Source: Fremontodendron californicum
Lineage: Eukaryota; Streptophyta; Magnoliopsida; Malvales; Malvaceae
Direction of reading: 5' to 3'
Assembly (NCBI GenBank): GCA_030761205.1
Contig: JAULJL010000010.1
Coordinates: forward strand, 4,965,001 to 5,029,000
Length of the DNA: 64,000 nucleotides
Part shown: one piece after another, positions 34,271-44,838 of the stretch
Position numbering within the stretch: the stretch's first letter is position 1
How the letters are laid out: every line of letters starts with the position of its first letter
Program-made: the position numbers and the translations under genes
The notes under the pieces: model-generated
Seen by the model: the letters and a program-made list of their open reading frames with translations, nothing else
Told to the model about the DNA's origin: nothing
The model's database searches: none

Positions 34271-34700
34271 TCATCCATTGCAGAAGGAATCCAATTCCAA
34301 TATTTTCTTCAGCATTTGATGGACTGAAAAATAGCTGAAACCTCTCTCAAACCCTAAATCATTAGTCTCATCCATTGCAGAAGGAATCCAATTCCAATAT
34401 TTTCTGCAGCATTTGATGGACTGAAAAATAGCTGAAACCTCTCTCAAACCTTAAATCATCAGTCTTATCCATTGCAGAAGGAATCTAATTCCAATATTTT
34501 CTGCAGCATTTGATGGACTGAAAAATAGCTGAAACCTCTCTCAAACCCTAAATCATCAGTCTTATCCATTGCAGAAGGAATCCAATTCCAATATTTTCTG
34601 CAGCATTTGATGGACCGAAAAATAGCTGAAACCTCTCTCAAACCCTAAATCATCAGTCTCATCCATTGCAGAAGGAATCCAATTCCAATATTTTCTACAT
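34271..34700. repeat. 97-bp tandem repeats upstream of MULE transposase
   Basis: Four full units and a partial fifth begin TCATCCATTGCAGAAGG or a one-base variant, at 34271, 34368, 34465, 34562 and 34659, an exact 97-bp period. They lie between the transposase start (33954) and the right TIR, which is the promoter side of the gene. Confidence 0.93.
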
Positions 34701-35214
34701 CATAAAATTAAAATTGTATAACAAATATAATTTTATTTTTAAAATTTTTATAAGCAATAAAATAGTATATTTAATAAATTAAAATTTTTATAAAATTAAA
34801 AAAGTATAAGAAATAAAATTTTTGATAAAAATATTTTATAAGAAATATAATGTTATTTTTAAAATTTTAATAAGCAATAAAATAGTATATTTTATAAATT
34901 TTTAATAATAAATTAAAGTTTAGTTTTTATAATATTAAAAAAGTATAACAAATAAAATTTTTGATATAAAAATTTAAGAAGAAATATTATTTTCTTTTTT
35001 TAATTTTAATGTTTTGCAAATTTTAATGTTTTGCAAAAAGTATCAAAATTTTAATTTATTATTAAAAAATTTTAATATATTACAATTTTATTTTTATAAA
35101 ATTTTAATCATAAATTTTAATAAGAAATATATTTTTATTTTTTATAAAATTTTAATAATAAATTAAATTATATTTTTAATATATATTTTAAAAAAATAAC
35201 CAAACCTAGAAAAA
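34701..35214. other. AT-rich filler inside the MULE
   Basis: Almost pure A/T with repeated TTTTAATAAGAAATA phrases. No gene or further repeat unit beyond low-complexity similarity to 30780-31090. Confidence 0.6.
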
Positions 35215-35309
35215 ATTTTAATTTTCTTTTAATTTTTAAAATTAAAAAACAAAACTTACAATTTTAAAAATAATTTTAAAATTTGTTTTTTAATTTAAGT
35301 AAAAAAAAA

Positions 35310-35550
35310 TTTTCATGAAGGGAAATCGCCACCCCCCATGGCGATTTCCCTTCATGGAATTTGCAAATTTTGCAAATTATACCAAGGGAAATCGCCATGG
35401 GGGTGGCGATTTCCCTTGGTATAATTTGCAAAATTGGCAAAAAACACCAAGGGAAATCGTCACCCCAATGGCGATTTCCCTTGGTGTTTTTTGCCAAAAT
35501 GCTAATTTTTACACTGGGAAATCGCCATGGGGGATGGCGATTTCCCAGCT
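35310..35550. repeat. Hairpin array in right MULE TIR
   Basis: Reverse counterpart of the array at 30530-30770: palindromes on GGGAAATCGCC and GGCGATTTCCC separated by the same spacers. The two arrays differ by few substitutions. Confidence 0.88.
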
Positions 35551-35651
35551 AGTATAAAAAGAAACGGATTTTGAGAATTAATCCGAAATGAACGGTATTT
35601 TGGGATATAATTTTTTTTTGGCTATATTTGAATAAAAAAACCTATAACCTT

Positions 35652-36177
35652 CCATTGGAAGTGAAGCATGATAATTGTTAAGAGACATTAAAAACCCTTT
35701 TCCTTTAATGAGATTATAATTATTATTGAATAACTTTCAATATATATGACATAGGAAAAAATATTGCAGATATTGAGATTCGAACTCCAAATCTACTAGA
35801 TGTCATCTCTTATGAGTGATTGTATGAACCAATCGAGAGTTAAGTTTTGAGTTAAATCATATAACATTCTTTGCCATGTAACTTCAAGTATTATCAATAA
35901 ATTCAGTATTCCACATCACTAACCTGAACTGAATATAAAATTTTAATATGGCTTATACCAAAGATATACTTTTATTTAACTGATTATACAATGCACCATT
36001 AAAAAACTTAGAAGTAAAATAGAAATCCCTTCAACTCCTGCTAAAACAATAAATATAAAGAAATAAAGGTTGAGAATATAGTGAAATGCAGAGGCAATGG
36101 ATAATAATTCCCACTCATTATTTAAGTAGTTTTCGCCTGATGCAATTTCTACTTCAACAGACAATATTTCCAGTTAA
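35652..36177. other. UGT2 3' flank with SINE-like fragment
   Basis: Bases 35865-36177 are the 3' flank shared with UGT1. On the minus strand about 35850-35765 has GATTGGTTCATACAATCAC then GGAGTTCGAATCTC, resembling the A-box and B-box region of the tRNA-derived SINE at 52524-57805. This is a likely SINE fragment. Confidence 0.5.
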
Positions 36178-37694
36178 TTAACCATGATAGAGAGCTTCCT
36201 TAACAAATCTATCAAAATCAATGTAAGATGATCCGCCAACATCAGTAGCTGCTTCTGCTTTCTTCTTCCATTCCAAAGCCTTCTCCTTCATTTTCTTTCC
36301 TTTATCCCCTTCCATCATTTCCTTAACTAAAAACTCAATGTTCTCTCGCTTCACATCTTGATCGACCTCCATGCCGATGCCCCAATCAGTGCAAGCATAC
36401 CGACAATTTGTTTGTTGATCAGCAAAAAATGGCCAACAAATTATAGGGACACCTCCACATATGGCTTCCAGGGTGGAATTCCACCCACAATGCGTTAGGA
36501 AAACACCGATTGAAGGATGTGAAAGAACCTGATATTGGGAGCACCAGCTGGTTATCAATCCTCTATCCTTAATCTCCTCGGAAAACTCTTCAGGCAGAAT
36601 GGCAGAATCACCCATCACGGCATCAGGCCTAACGATCCATAAAAATGGGTGCTTACAATTAGCAAGCCCCCATGCAAATTCTTTTAGATGCTGCTCTGAC
36701 ATGACAGTCACGCTACCGTAATTCACGTACACAACTGAATTGGGTTCCTTTTTGTCAAGCCACTCAATACAGTTTGTATCTTCTTTCCATAGGCTTGAAT
36801 TTATTGACTTGGATGGACCATCGTCAGGAATGTGCCTGGCAAGCAAGGGAAGTGGCCCTGTTTTATAAATTCGAGGGAATTTGGCAGCGATTGCTTCTAG
36901 CACTTCATGTTCAAACTCATCGAATGTGTTGAAGATGATTGCTGGAGCTTTTAGGCAATTTTGTGCTTCTGATCCCATGAAATCAAACATAATATCATCT
37001 GGATTGTTGGCTCTAATAAAGCTTGGAATATCTCTGAGGCGAATGTTACTCATTCCAGGGACCCAACCAATAGGTGTATCAAGAGTTCCATCACTAAGAA
37101 AAGTTTCATCTGATATAAAAAAAGAATAAAATTTTCATAGCTGTAAATATAGATCAGAATTGCAAAGTTAAAATAAATCTTACTTTTAAATGGAATAATG
37201 CCTCTTTTAAGCAGTTCGCTGAATTGAAGATATCCCATGAAGCTACAAGCTGAGGCAGTCCAAAACTGAACTTCTGGTATGCCTAGTATTTCAGCAGCCT
37301 TAATAGCAAAGCTCATAACTCCATCCGAAACTATGCAAGTAACAGTCGGCACTTGGGGTGAGGAATTATTTAATTTAGCTAGTAGCTCCAAAAATGGGGC
37401 CAAACAATTCTTTCGTGTTGAATCACATAGAGCTGGAACATCCTGTGTTGCATCACGATCGGAGGACGGCAGCCCATCTGGAATCGTTTCGAACCGGAAA
37501 TCAGGCAGACCTTTAACAGAGTCTGGCCCTTTGGACCTGATCAAGCGCCCATGGTTGAACTCAGTGTTAACAAAGGTTATGTGGAAGCCTCTTGAGTGTA
37601 AGAGCTTAGCCAGTTGCATCATGGGGCTAACATGGCCTTGTGATGGATATGGAACGCAGACAGCGTGGGGTTTACTGGCTTCAACTGAACCCAT
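36178..37694 (-). CDS. UGT85A-like UDP-glycosyltransferase (UGT2)
   Basis: Second intact copy of the UGT85A-type enzyme, about 97% identical to UGT1 and likely to glucosylate a small acceptor from UDP-glucose in the cytosol. Exon 1 is 37694-37184 and exon 2 is 37109-36178, with a 74-bp GT-AG intron between them, giving 480 residues. The one extra residue compared with UGT1 is an Asn in KLNNSSPQ. Catalytic His21 lies in PYPSQGH, where UGT1 has PFPAQGH; Asp124 lies in IVSDG. The PSPG box (WCSQYQ to FADQ) is unchanged from UGT1. Other differences include MRNC/KNC-type changes in the acceptor half and DQDVKREN for DEDVKREN. No stop, frameshift or splice defect is seen. Its upstream region carries an insertion absent from UGT1. 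Confidence 0.93.
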
Positions 37695-37849
37695 CTTAGC
37701 AAAGCAACGAGACAGTTGGAAAATTAAGGTCTCTACACAGAAAAGCTTTCCTAGCTAGCTTTTATGAAGCTCGAGAAGTACTAGCAAAAATATTCAAAAT
37801 AAAATAATGGAAAATTTCAATTAATGAAACAAACAGAGGTTTAAGTACA

Positions 37850-38600
37850 ATGATTGATGAAAGCAAATCCTTTGCTCCAGATTCCTGCCTCTATCCCTGC
37901 CCCGCCTATAAAAATATGCCACGTTTTTTTTTATTATTATCTTAAGCCTTATTTGGTTTAAAGTTTAAACTTTTTATTTTTATTTTTTATTTGTACAAGG
38001 ATTTAAAAAAAATAAAAAAACAGTAATACTTCAAAGGAAATAAAAGAAATTAATTCAATTCATCAATAGAACAGAAAAGAAATGTTTTAAACCAGACATG
38101 GGATTCCAACTAATACAACTGGAGGGTGATGTTTTTGCGGTGGTGAACCAGATTGCAAGAAGGGATTTTGATATCTCAGAGATTGGTCATATTGTTGAAG
38201 AAGCAAAACTCAAGATGAAGTAATATAATTGATTGAAGTTTTTTTCAAAAGAAAAATAAATAAATAAATAAAAAAAAATTCTTTTATCTTTGCAATGGAG
38301 GAGAGCAAAAGATTTAAGATTTTTTCTTCTATGTAGTGTCATGGGAGTCCAGTAGAAGAAGAAGTGTAGGGGAAGATGGTAAAGAAAAGGAAAAAAAAAA
38401 GACGAGGATGGAGAATGACTGCAGCACTTTCCTTGCAGTTTTTTCTCTTCCCTTAACTTTTTTTTTTTTTATTAATGTTTTTATGTAAAACATTTTTTAC
38501 CAAACAACTACTAAAATCTCAACAAATAAAAAAACACGTATCACTCTTTAAGAGTCGGGCATAGATGGGGGCACAACTTGGGACAGAGGATTTGCGTTCA
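37850..38600. mobile_element. Insertion upstream of UGT2
   Basis: Homology with the other UGT flanks stops after GGTTTAAGTA (about 37848) and resumes near 38603. The insert has weakly inverted ends (CTTATTTGGTTTAAAG; TTTTTTACCAAACAAC) and contains a fragment of an RNase H-like frame. It could be a non-autonomous element carrying captured sequence, but no target duplication was found. Confidence 0.4.
38095..38223 (+). pseudogene. RNase H-like (RVT_3) domain fragment
   Basis: The frame reads DMGFQLIQLEGDVFAVV, then QIARRDFDISEIGHIV, then EEAKLKMK and a stop. That is the last part of the plant RNase H-like domain found in many LINE-derived host proteins, where L-E-G-D-A-L-x-V is the conserved acidic strand. 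There is no start codon, and nothing of the domain's first half precedes it. Confidence 0.55.
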
Positions 38601-38602
38601 TG

Positions 38603-39096
38603 ATTGATTGGGTTATAAAAATGTTTTTTTATATACATACTTGACTTTCCCTTATTGTAGGAGATTCCTGGTCGTCTTAGAATCTATTAGATATTATTAT
38701 ATTAATAATTATTTTTTTAAAAATGATTAATTTATCTTGAACTCTTAACTTTTACATACTATCAACTTAATTTATCTGACATTATGCGTCTAAGCAAATT
38801 CGAACTCATAACTTTCAAAAATCTAAATAGCAATTTCCAATCTTTCAGTTCATTTCTTTATTTTTTTGAGAATATCTTTCTGTTTCAAATTTGTTTGTGT
38901 TAGTATTTGAACCCAGAACTCCAAATAAGAGAAGCATAAAGAAAAAAAAAATCCAAATCAAAGAAGGAATGATTGGTCAAGGTTGAAGATCTCTTATCAT
39001 AGATCTCTTATCATGTTGGTTGGATCGATCGATTTAAAGTTTTAAATATTAAAAAAATAATTTTAATATTAAATAGGTAATAAATATAATAAATAG
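38603..39096. repeat. UGT2 distal 5' flank, duplicated block
   Basis: It matches 28000-28440 in direct and 2721-3240 in inverted orientation. About 38750-39010 is itself repeated at about 39530-39865 (TCTGACATTATGCGTCTAA, TTTCAGTTCATTTCTTTATT, GAAGGAATGATTGGTCAAGG), so a local tandem duplication encloses the MITE at 39097-39484. Confidence 0.7.
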
Positions 39097-39484
39097 TTAG
39101 AGGAGAGATCCACTTATATTAGTGTAAAATTAAATTAGTTTTATACGCTTTTATAACTTTTTATACGATTTATATTTACTTAATCCGACTGTCGTATTTC
39201 ATGTTTTATTCATGTAGATCATGCACGTCAAGTTTCAAGTAAATTAAAAATGTTTAACTATTTATTCGATGTAAAAATATTTCAACCGTTAAATATATAT
39301 TGAAAAAGACAGTATTCTCGATCGATATGATAAAGATATTGGATCGATTCAAAACTTTACGTGCATAACGAATACAATTATATTGTTAAATCTAACGGTC
39401 GGTTTGTTAAAATATAAATCGTATAAAAAATTATGAAAGTGTGTACTAGTGTAGTTTTAGACTAATGTAAGTAAATCTTTCCTC
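39097..39484. mobile_element. GAGGAG-type MITE, complete
   Basis: 388 bp with inverted ends of about 100 bp, starting GAGGAGAGATCCACTTA and ending TAAGTAAATCTTTCCTC. Flanks AAATAGTTA and AAATAATGA look like a decayed 9-bp duplication, which would suit a Mutator-type MITE. Other copies, whole or partial, are at 2563-2720, 6761-6903, 40425-40541 and 52316-58065. Confidence 0.78.
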
Positions 39485-40424
39485 AAATAATGAATGAAAA
39501 TATGTATTTGACTTAAGAGTATGGTATTTATCTGACATTATACGTCTAAATAAATTTAAACCCGTAATTTTAAAAAATCTAATCAGCAATCATGCCATGT
39601 GAGTCAAGGATTAGTAGTGAAAATACTCAAATTAAAGAGCATTGGATTCCCATTTCCAATCTTTCAGTTCATTTCTTTATTTTTTTGAGAATATCTTTCT
39701 GTTCAAATTTGTTTTTATTAGTATTTGATCTCGGAACTAAGAACTCGAAACTCCAAATAAGAGAAGCATAAAGAAAAAAAAGTCAAATCAAAGAAGGAAT
39801 GATTGGTCAAGGTTGAAGATCTCCGATCACCGATTCAATTGGTTGGGCCGATCGATTTAATTAAAAATTTAATAAATATAATAAATAATTAATGAACATA
39901 TCATTTAATTTAATGGTATAATTTTTAATATAAAATTAAAAAGTTAAAAATTCAAATCTTATTACTTACAAAAAAATAATAAATCATGTAAAACCGATTT
40001 TTTATCGATTGAACTATTTTTTTACCAATTCAATAAATATATGATTCTTTGTATCATACCGGACCAATAAGCCTCCAATTTTTTATTGAATAGATCAGGT
40101 ATTTTTAACCATATCATTTATATATATTTTAAAAAATATATATATATATATATATATATAAATCCATGTATATTATTTGTACACTAACTCCTTTTTTTAA
40201 GAAACTTTTTTTTCTTCCAAAAAAGACACTGGGTTTGATATTTTTTTTCCTTCCTTCTTTTTAAGTCTATTTATAACAATTTTTTATCATAACTATTTTG
40301 ATAATATAGAGAACTAAAAACACATGTATTTAAGTGTTCTTTCACCCTTTTTTATTGCATGAAAAATTAACTTGTTCAACAGATAATAGCTCATTTTCAG
40401 TTTTCACAAATTATAATATAAATC
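39485..40424. repeat. Duplicated block, UGT2 copy
   Basis: Direct match to 6904-7400 and 28440-28890, with the internal repeat noted at 38750-39010. Non-coding. Contains an AT run at about 40137-40160. Confidence 0.65.
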
Positions 40425-40538
40425 GTATAAAAAATTACGGAAGTGTACGTGTAAAATTAATTTAATTTTACATTAGAAAATTACGGAAGTGTATGTGTAA
40501 AATTAATTTAATTTTACACTAATGTAAGTGAATCCCTC

Positions 40539-40541
<3 letters not shown>
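40425..40541. repeat. Right end of a GAGGAG-type MITE
   Basis: Only the right end is present (ATAAATCGTATAAAAAATTA to GAATCCCTCCTC), and it carries an internal tandem copy of about 54 bp (ATTACGGAAGTGTA...TAATTTTACA twice). An (AT)n microsatellite follows directly at 40542-40583. Confidence 0.7.

Positions 40542-40583
<42 letters not shown>
40542..40583. repeat. (AT)n microsatellite
   Basis: About 21 uninterrupted AT units immediately after the MITE end. Confidence 0.95.
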
Positions 40584-40585
<2 letters not shown>

Positions 40586-40863
40586 CCCACAAAGTAGTAT
40601 TACTCTAATTAGTATTTCTAATATTACTATATATATAGGATTAAAACAAACAATAGTTAGATTCAGAAATGTTGGAACAACCGAACAAGAGCATGTATAA
40701 ATTGGTTAAAGTATCTAGATAGTCCTTGTACTATAGTCAAAAGTGTATTTTAGTCTCTCTACTATAGAGGTGAGTAATTTAATCCTTGTACATTTGAAAT
40801 TGGTGCAAATAAGTAAAATTAGTAATTGTGTCAATGAAAAATAGTCTAAATGCTGATCATGTG

Positions 40864-41692
40864 CAGAGGCGGATGATAATGGGAGCCAGGGGGTGCCCTG
40901 GCTCCCCCAAAAATTTTGAAATTCCTTAATATGTATATATATTTACATTAAATATATTTAAATTGGCCCCTCCAAATTAAAATTATTAATTATTAATTAT
41001 ATTCTAATTTTATTCATTGACAAAATGAGCTAAATAACATTATTGTTTATCTATTTGTTGAATTCACCGGTCATTATTTATAAACACTTAAGATCAATAA
41101 GCTTATTACAATTATGGAGTCACAATCATGTAAACTTAAGAAAAATCAAATTGACTTTCTAATTTTCTCAATATAACTTCTTTTCTTATATATTTAAGTT
41201 CTATTCTATATCTTTGTAACCTTTTTTAATTTGTTTTGCTTAATCATTTGAGTAACCACTTTCCAATCGTCTTTAGAAAGCTAAAATTATTGTTAAAATT
41301 TCAAAAATATATATATATATATGTACATATATTCTTGTCTTCATATGAACAATCTTAAATTTTTTGTGTTTTATCAAAAATTCAAGATAGTTTTTATATT
41401 AATTTATGTTATAATGCTATAAAATTGACTTGTCTTAATAGCTTATGAAAAATTATTCCTTTACAAGGTTTGATGCTTTCACTTGTTGAAATTTTATGAA
41501 AATTAAATTGATATAAAATTATAAATTTATAAATCACTAAAATTTATATATTTTATGAGATTTTTTATTTTTATTAGTATATTATTTACATATACATTTT
41601 ATATTAGAAAAATTTCGTAGAATACCTCAAATGAAAATAAAAAATATAATTTTAATTGGCCCCTCAAAATTAAATGTCAAGATCCGCCACTG
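40864..41692. mobile_element. hAT-like non-autonomous element (CAGAGGCGGAT)
   Basis: 829 bp with ends CAGAGGCGGAT and (revcomp) CAGTGGCGGAT and subterminal GGCTCCCCC / GGCCCCTC text. The right flank CTGATGTG (41693-41700) has a left counterpart CTGATCATGTG just before 40864, so the 8-bp duplication appears modified by 3 bases. AT-rich core without coding frame. Confidence 0.7.
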
Positions 41693-41755
41693 CTGATGTG
41701 GACATGTGAAACTGACAAAATAGATGATTTAGAAAACAAAATAGATGATAAATTT

Positions 41756-44517
41756 TAAATGCGTCTTTTATTTCTCTTATACCTAAATGTGATTCTTCGT
41801 GCTCCATTAGTGATTACCGTCCTATCAGCTTGGTGGGCAGTGTTTATAAAATTCTAGCCAAAGTTCTTGCCAATCGCCTGAGGCAATCGGTGGGGGAAAT
41901 TGTTGGTCAAAACCAGTTCGCGTTCATCCCGGGGCGTCAAATTCTGGACTGCTCCTTAATTGCCAATGAGGTTATCCATTCTATGAAGACTAATGGAGAG
42001 GGTGGTATGATATTTAAGGTAGATTTCGAAAAAGCCTATGATTGTGTGGATTGGTCCTTTCTTGATTTTGTTATGGGTAGAATGGGCTTTGGGGATAAGT
42101 GGAGGTCTTGGATTCAGTCGTGTTTATCTTCAGCTTCATTATCAGTCCTAGTTAATGGGGTGCCAACGGAACAGTTCAGGATGAGCAGAGGGTTGAGACA
42201 AGGCTGTCCCCTCTCCCCCTTACTGTTTAATCTGGTTGCTGAAGTTTTGAGCTTATTTCTTAATAAGGCTACTTCCATTGGCCTTTTCAGGGGTATGGTT
42301 ATTGATCAGGGGTCTGTGTCCATATCTCATCTTCAGTTTGCGGATGACACAATTATCTTCTGTGAGCCTTTGGAGGAGCAGGTTAGGAATGTTAAAAGAA
42401 TTCTAAAGTGCTTTCACTTGTTATCAGGCCTCAAAGTTAATTTGAAAAAGAGCAGTCTTTTTGGAGTTGGGGTGGAGCAAAGTGTCACTGATCGGTGGGC
42501 TTCGAATATCCGTTGTCTGAGCAGTCGTCTCCCCTCCCTTTATCTCGGTCTCCCCTTGGGGCACGGAGCGAACTCTATCTCACTGTGGAGTCCTATCATT
42601 GAGAAATTCAACAAGAGGCTTGCCGGCTGGAAAGGTAATTTACTTTCCATTGGGGGTAGATTGACTCTTATTAAATCGGTGTTGTCTTCTCTGCCCATTT
42701 ATTATATGTCTCTACTTCAAATCCCTCGTACTGTATCTGATGAGCTGGATAGAATGGTCAGAAGATTCCTTTGGGGTGGTTCTTCGTCGGTGAAGAAGAT
42801 GCATATGGTTAATTGGAAGTCTGTCTGTAATACCAAGGAATTTGGAGGACTCGGTCTAGTTGATTTAAGGCTTAAGAACAGAGCGATGCTCAATAAATGG
42901 ATCTGGAGATTTGGGAATAAGCGTTTCTCTTTATGGAGATCAGTCATAGCCGGGAAATATGAGTCATCGGTGGGAAATTTGCTTCCTTCATGCAGCTGGT
43001 ATCGGAAAATATCCCCAACCTGGAGAAACATTATTCGACCCCTTATGCCTTCAAATCATTTTCATCCTTTTTTGTCTGCTGGGTTGTGTTTTCTTCCAGG
43101 TGATGGCAGCTCCATTAATTTTTGGCAGGATGAATGGATCGAAGGCGTTATCCTTAAAGAGTAGTTTCCAAGAGTCTTTGCGGTAGCTGTTTCTAAAAGC
43201 GGGAAAGTAGCGGATTTTGGCAAATGGCTTAATAATCAATGGCATTGGGAGGTTAACCTCCGAAAAAGATTGTTCGATTGGGAGCTTCAGCAGTGGGAAT
43301 CCCTGTTGGATCTGCTGGGAAATCAAGTGCTCTTCAGAAACTCCTTTGATTCAGTTGTTTGGAAGCACACCTACAGTGGCGTTTACTCGTCTAATTCTTT
43401 CTGCCATTCTGTGTTGAGTGAGTCCTCACTTAAATGGGATCATTGGAAATTTATATGGGCCGGTTATGCGCCTCCGAAGGTGGAAATCTTTTGCTGGCAA
43501 GTTTTGAGAGGCAGCGTTGCTACCAAAGTTGAACTCAGCAAGAGAGGTCTTATTGTTAATGGTCCGATCCTGTGTCCACTATGCAATCTGATGCCTGAAA
43601 CTACAAAGCATCTATTTTTTACATGCAGAGTCTCATGGTTTGTGTGGGCTCATTGCTGTCTTTCTTGGGGTATTTCTTGGTCCACGCCAAGGAGTGCCGT
43701 GGGTTTTTTTCTTGCGTGGCAGCATGCGTTCCCAGCAAATCATTGCAGCAAATTGTGGAGAATGTGTTTTTTTGTTGCACTTTGGTCTATTTGGTTGCAC
43801 AGGAATGATATTGTTTTTAATAGGAAAAATGTTGCTGTTTGGCAGTTACTGGACTCTATTAGACTTAGACTCGTTTTATGGTCCAAGGCTAAATGGCCTT
43901 GTGAGGAAGGGCTGCTTTCGCAGTCCAAGTGGTCACCTGCTATTTGTCGATTGAAGAGGGAAATGAAAGTTGGTGTTGATGTGACTTGGAGTAAGCCACC
44001 TGCCGGCTGCCTTAAGTTCAACATCGATGGTTCGGCGCGTGGTAACCCCGGTCCTGCGGGGATTGGCGGTATTTTGCGCGACAATCAAGGTATGGTGAAA
44101 GCAGTTTTTTCTAAATCTATCGGTTCTGCTAAGGCTTTTGAGGCTGAATTAAGGGCCGTCAAAGAAGCCTTCCTCATTTTTGGTGCTTCGTCTTGGGTGC
44201 TATCGCATAAACTTATAATTGAATGTGATTGCCAGATGGTTGTTGCTTGGGTTGGGAATCCGAGTAGAGCCCCATGGCGGATTTTGAGAATTATAAGATC
44301 TCTAGAGTTTGTTCGAACTGCGGTTCAAAACTGGGAAATTGTTCATATTTTGAGGGAGGCTAATGGTGAGGCTGATAAGCTAGCCAAATCTAATGTTAAT
44401 AGGGTGTCAGATTTGTTGTTTTATAGTCCTTAGTTTTGTTTTGCAGCATGCTATTTTTCTGGTTTGTAAAAAGAACATCTTTTTTGCAATAAATCATGCT
44501 TTTCAAAAAAAAAAAAG
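41756..44517 (+). mobile_element. 5'-truncated LINE with RNase H
   Basis: Begins inside the reverse transcriptase frame (ASFISLIPKC near 41758) without ORF1 or endonuclease and ends in a poly(A) of about 12 bases (44505-44517). The flanks hold similar AATAGATGATTTAGAAAAC / AATAGATGACTTCAAAAAC phrases that may be a decayed target duplication, though they do not abut the element exactly. Confidence 0.88.
41758..44433 (+). pseudogene. LINE reverse transcriptase-RNase H, one stop codon
   Basis: A single frame runs from the truncated 5' end to 44433 with one in-frame TAG (43162-43164, after GVILKE). RT block order is clear: SDYRPISLVGSVYK, FIPGRQILD, FKVDFEKAYDCVDW, SRGLRQGCPLSPLLF and QFADDTIIF (catalytic Asp pair at about 42341-42346). 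A zinc-binding RVT region follows (CPLCN...TTKHLFFTC, about 43575-43630), then an RNase H domain (FNIDGSARGNPGPAGIGG, AFEAELRAV, ILREANGEADKLAK, about 43990-44400). RNase H at the C-terminus marks a distinct plant LINE lineage from the one at 58407-62792. Confidence 0.9.
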
Positions 44518-44838
44518 AGTGAAATTCAGAAATTTATAGAATAGATGACTTCAAAAACAATGATTACATATTTTTACTAGTAAGGAAAGGATTTGGGTAA
44601 AAAAAATTATGTTTTTCTAAATTCCTCTTGAGTAAAAAAAATTGACATGTCATCATTTTTTTTCAAGTCATTTTTTCTGTCAGTTTCACATGTCCATGTC
44701 AGCATTTAGACTATTTTCCATTAACACTGTTATCAATTTTACTTCTTTATACCAATTTTAAACGTACAAAGATTAAATTACTCGTTTTTATAATACATGG
44801 ACTAAAATGCTTTTTTGATTATAATATAGAAACTTTTT

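Larger units (their letters stand above)
30437..35642 (-). mobile_element. Mutator-like element (MULE), full length but mutated
   Basis: 5206 bp with long inverted ends of about 420 bp (30437-30860 and 35215-35642) that begin GGTTTTT. A perfect 9-bp target duplication TATAACCTT (30428-30436 and 35643-35651) is diagnostic of Mutator-type transposition. It contains one MULE transposase gene on the minus strand with three inactivating lesions. The ends contain arrays of short hairpins. It lies between the right edge of the UGT pseudogene block and the 3' flank of UGT2. Confidence 0.95.
40726..44838. mobile_element. TIR element split by two later insertions
   Basis: The left arm (about 40726-40863) and the reverse complement of the right arm (about 44838-44690) share TATTTTAGTC or CATTTTAGTC, GAGTAATTTAAT, AAATTGGT and AAAATAGTCTAAATGCTGA. 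They are therefore terminal inverted repeats of about 130-190 bp. The element has no coding sequence of its own; its interior is filled by the hAT-like element at 40864-41692 and the LINE at about 41756-44517. Confidence 0.7.

Noticed and set aside
30522..35557. Open frames inside the MULE terminal repeats (GKSPPPMAISLG-type)
   Set aside because: They are translations of the hairpin array and appear on both strands of both TIRs.
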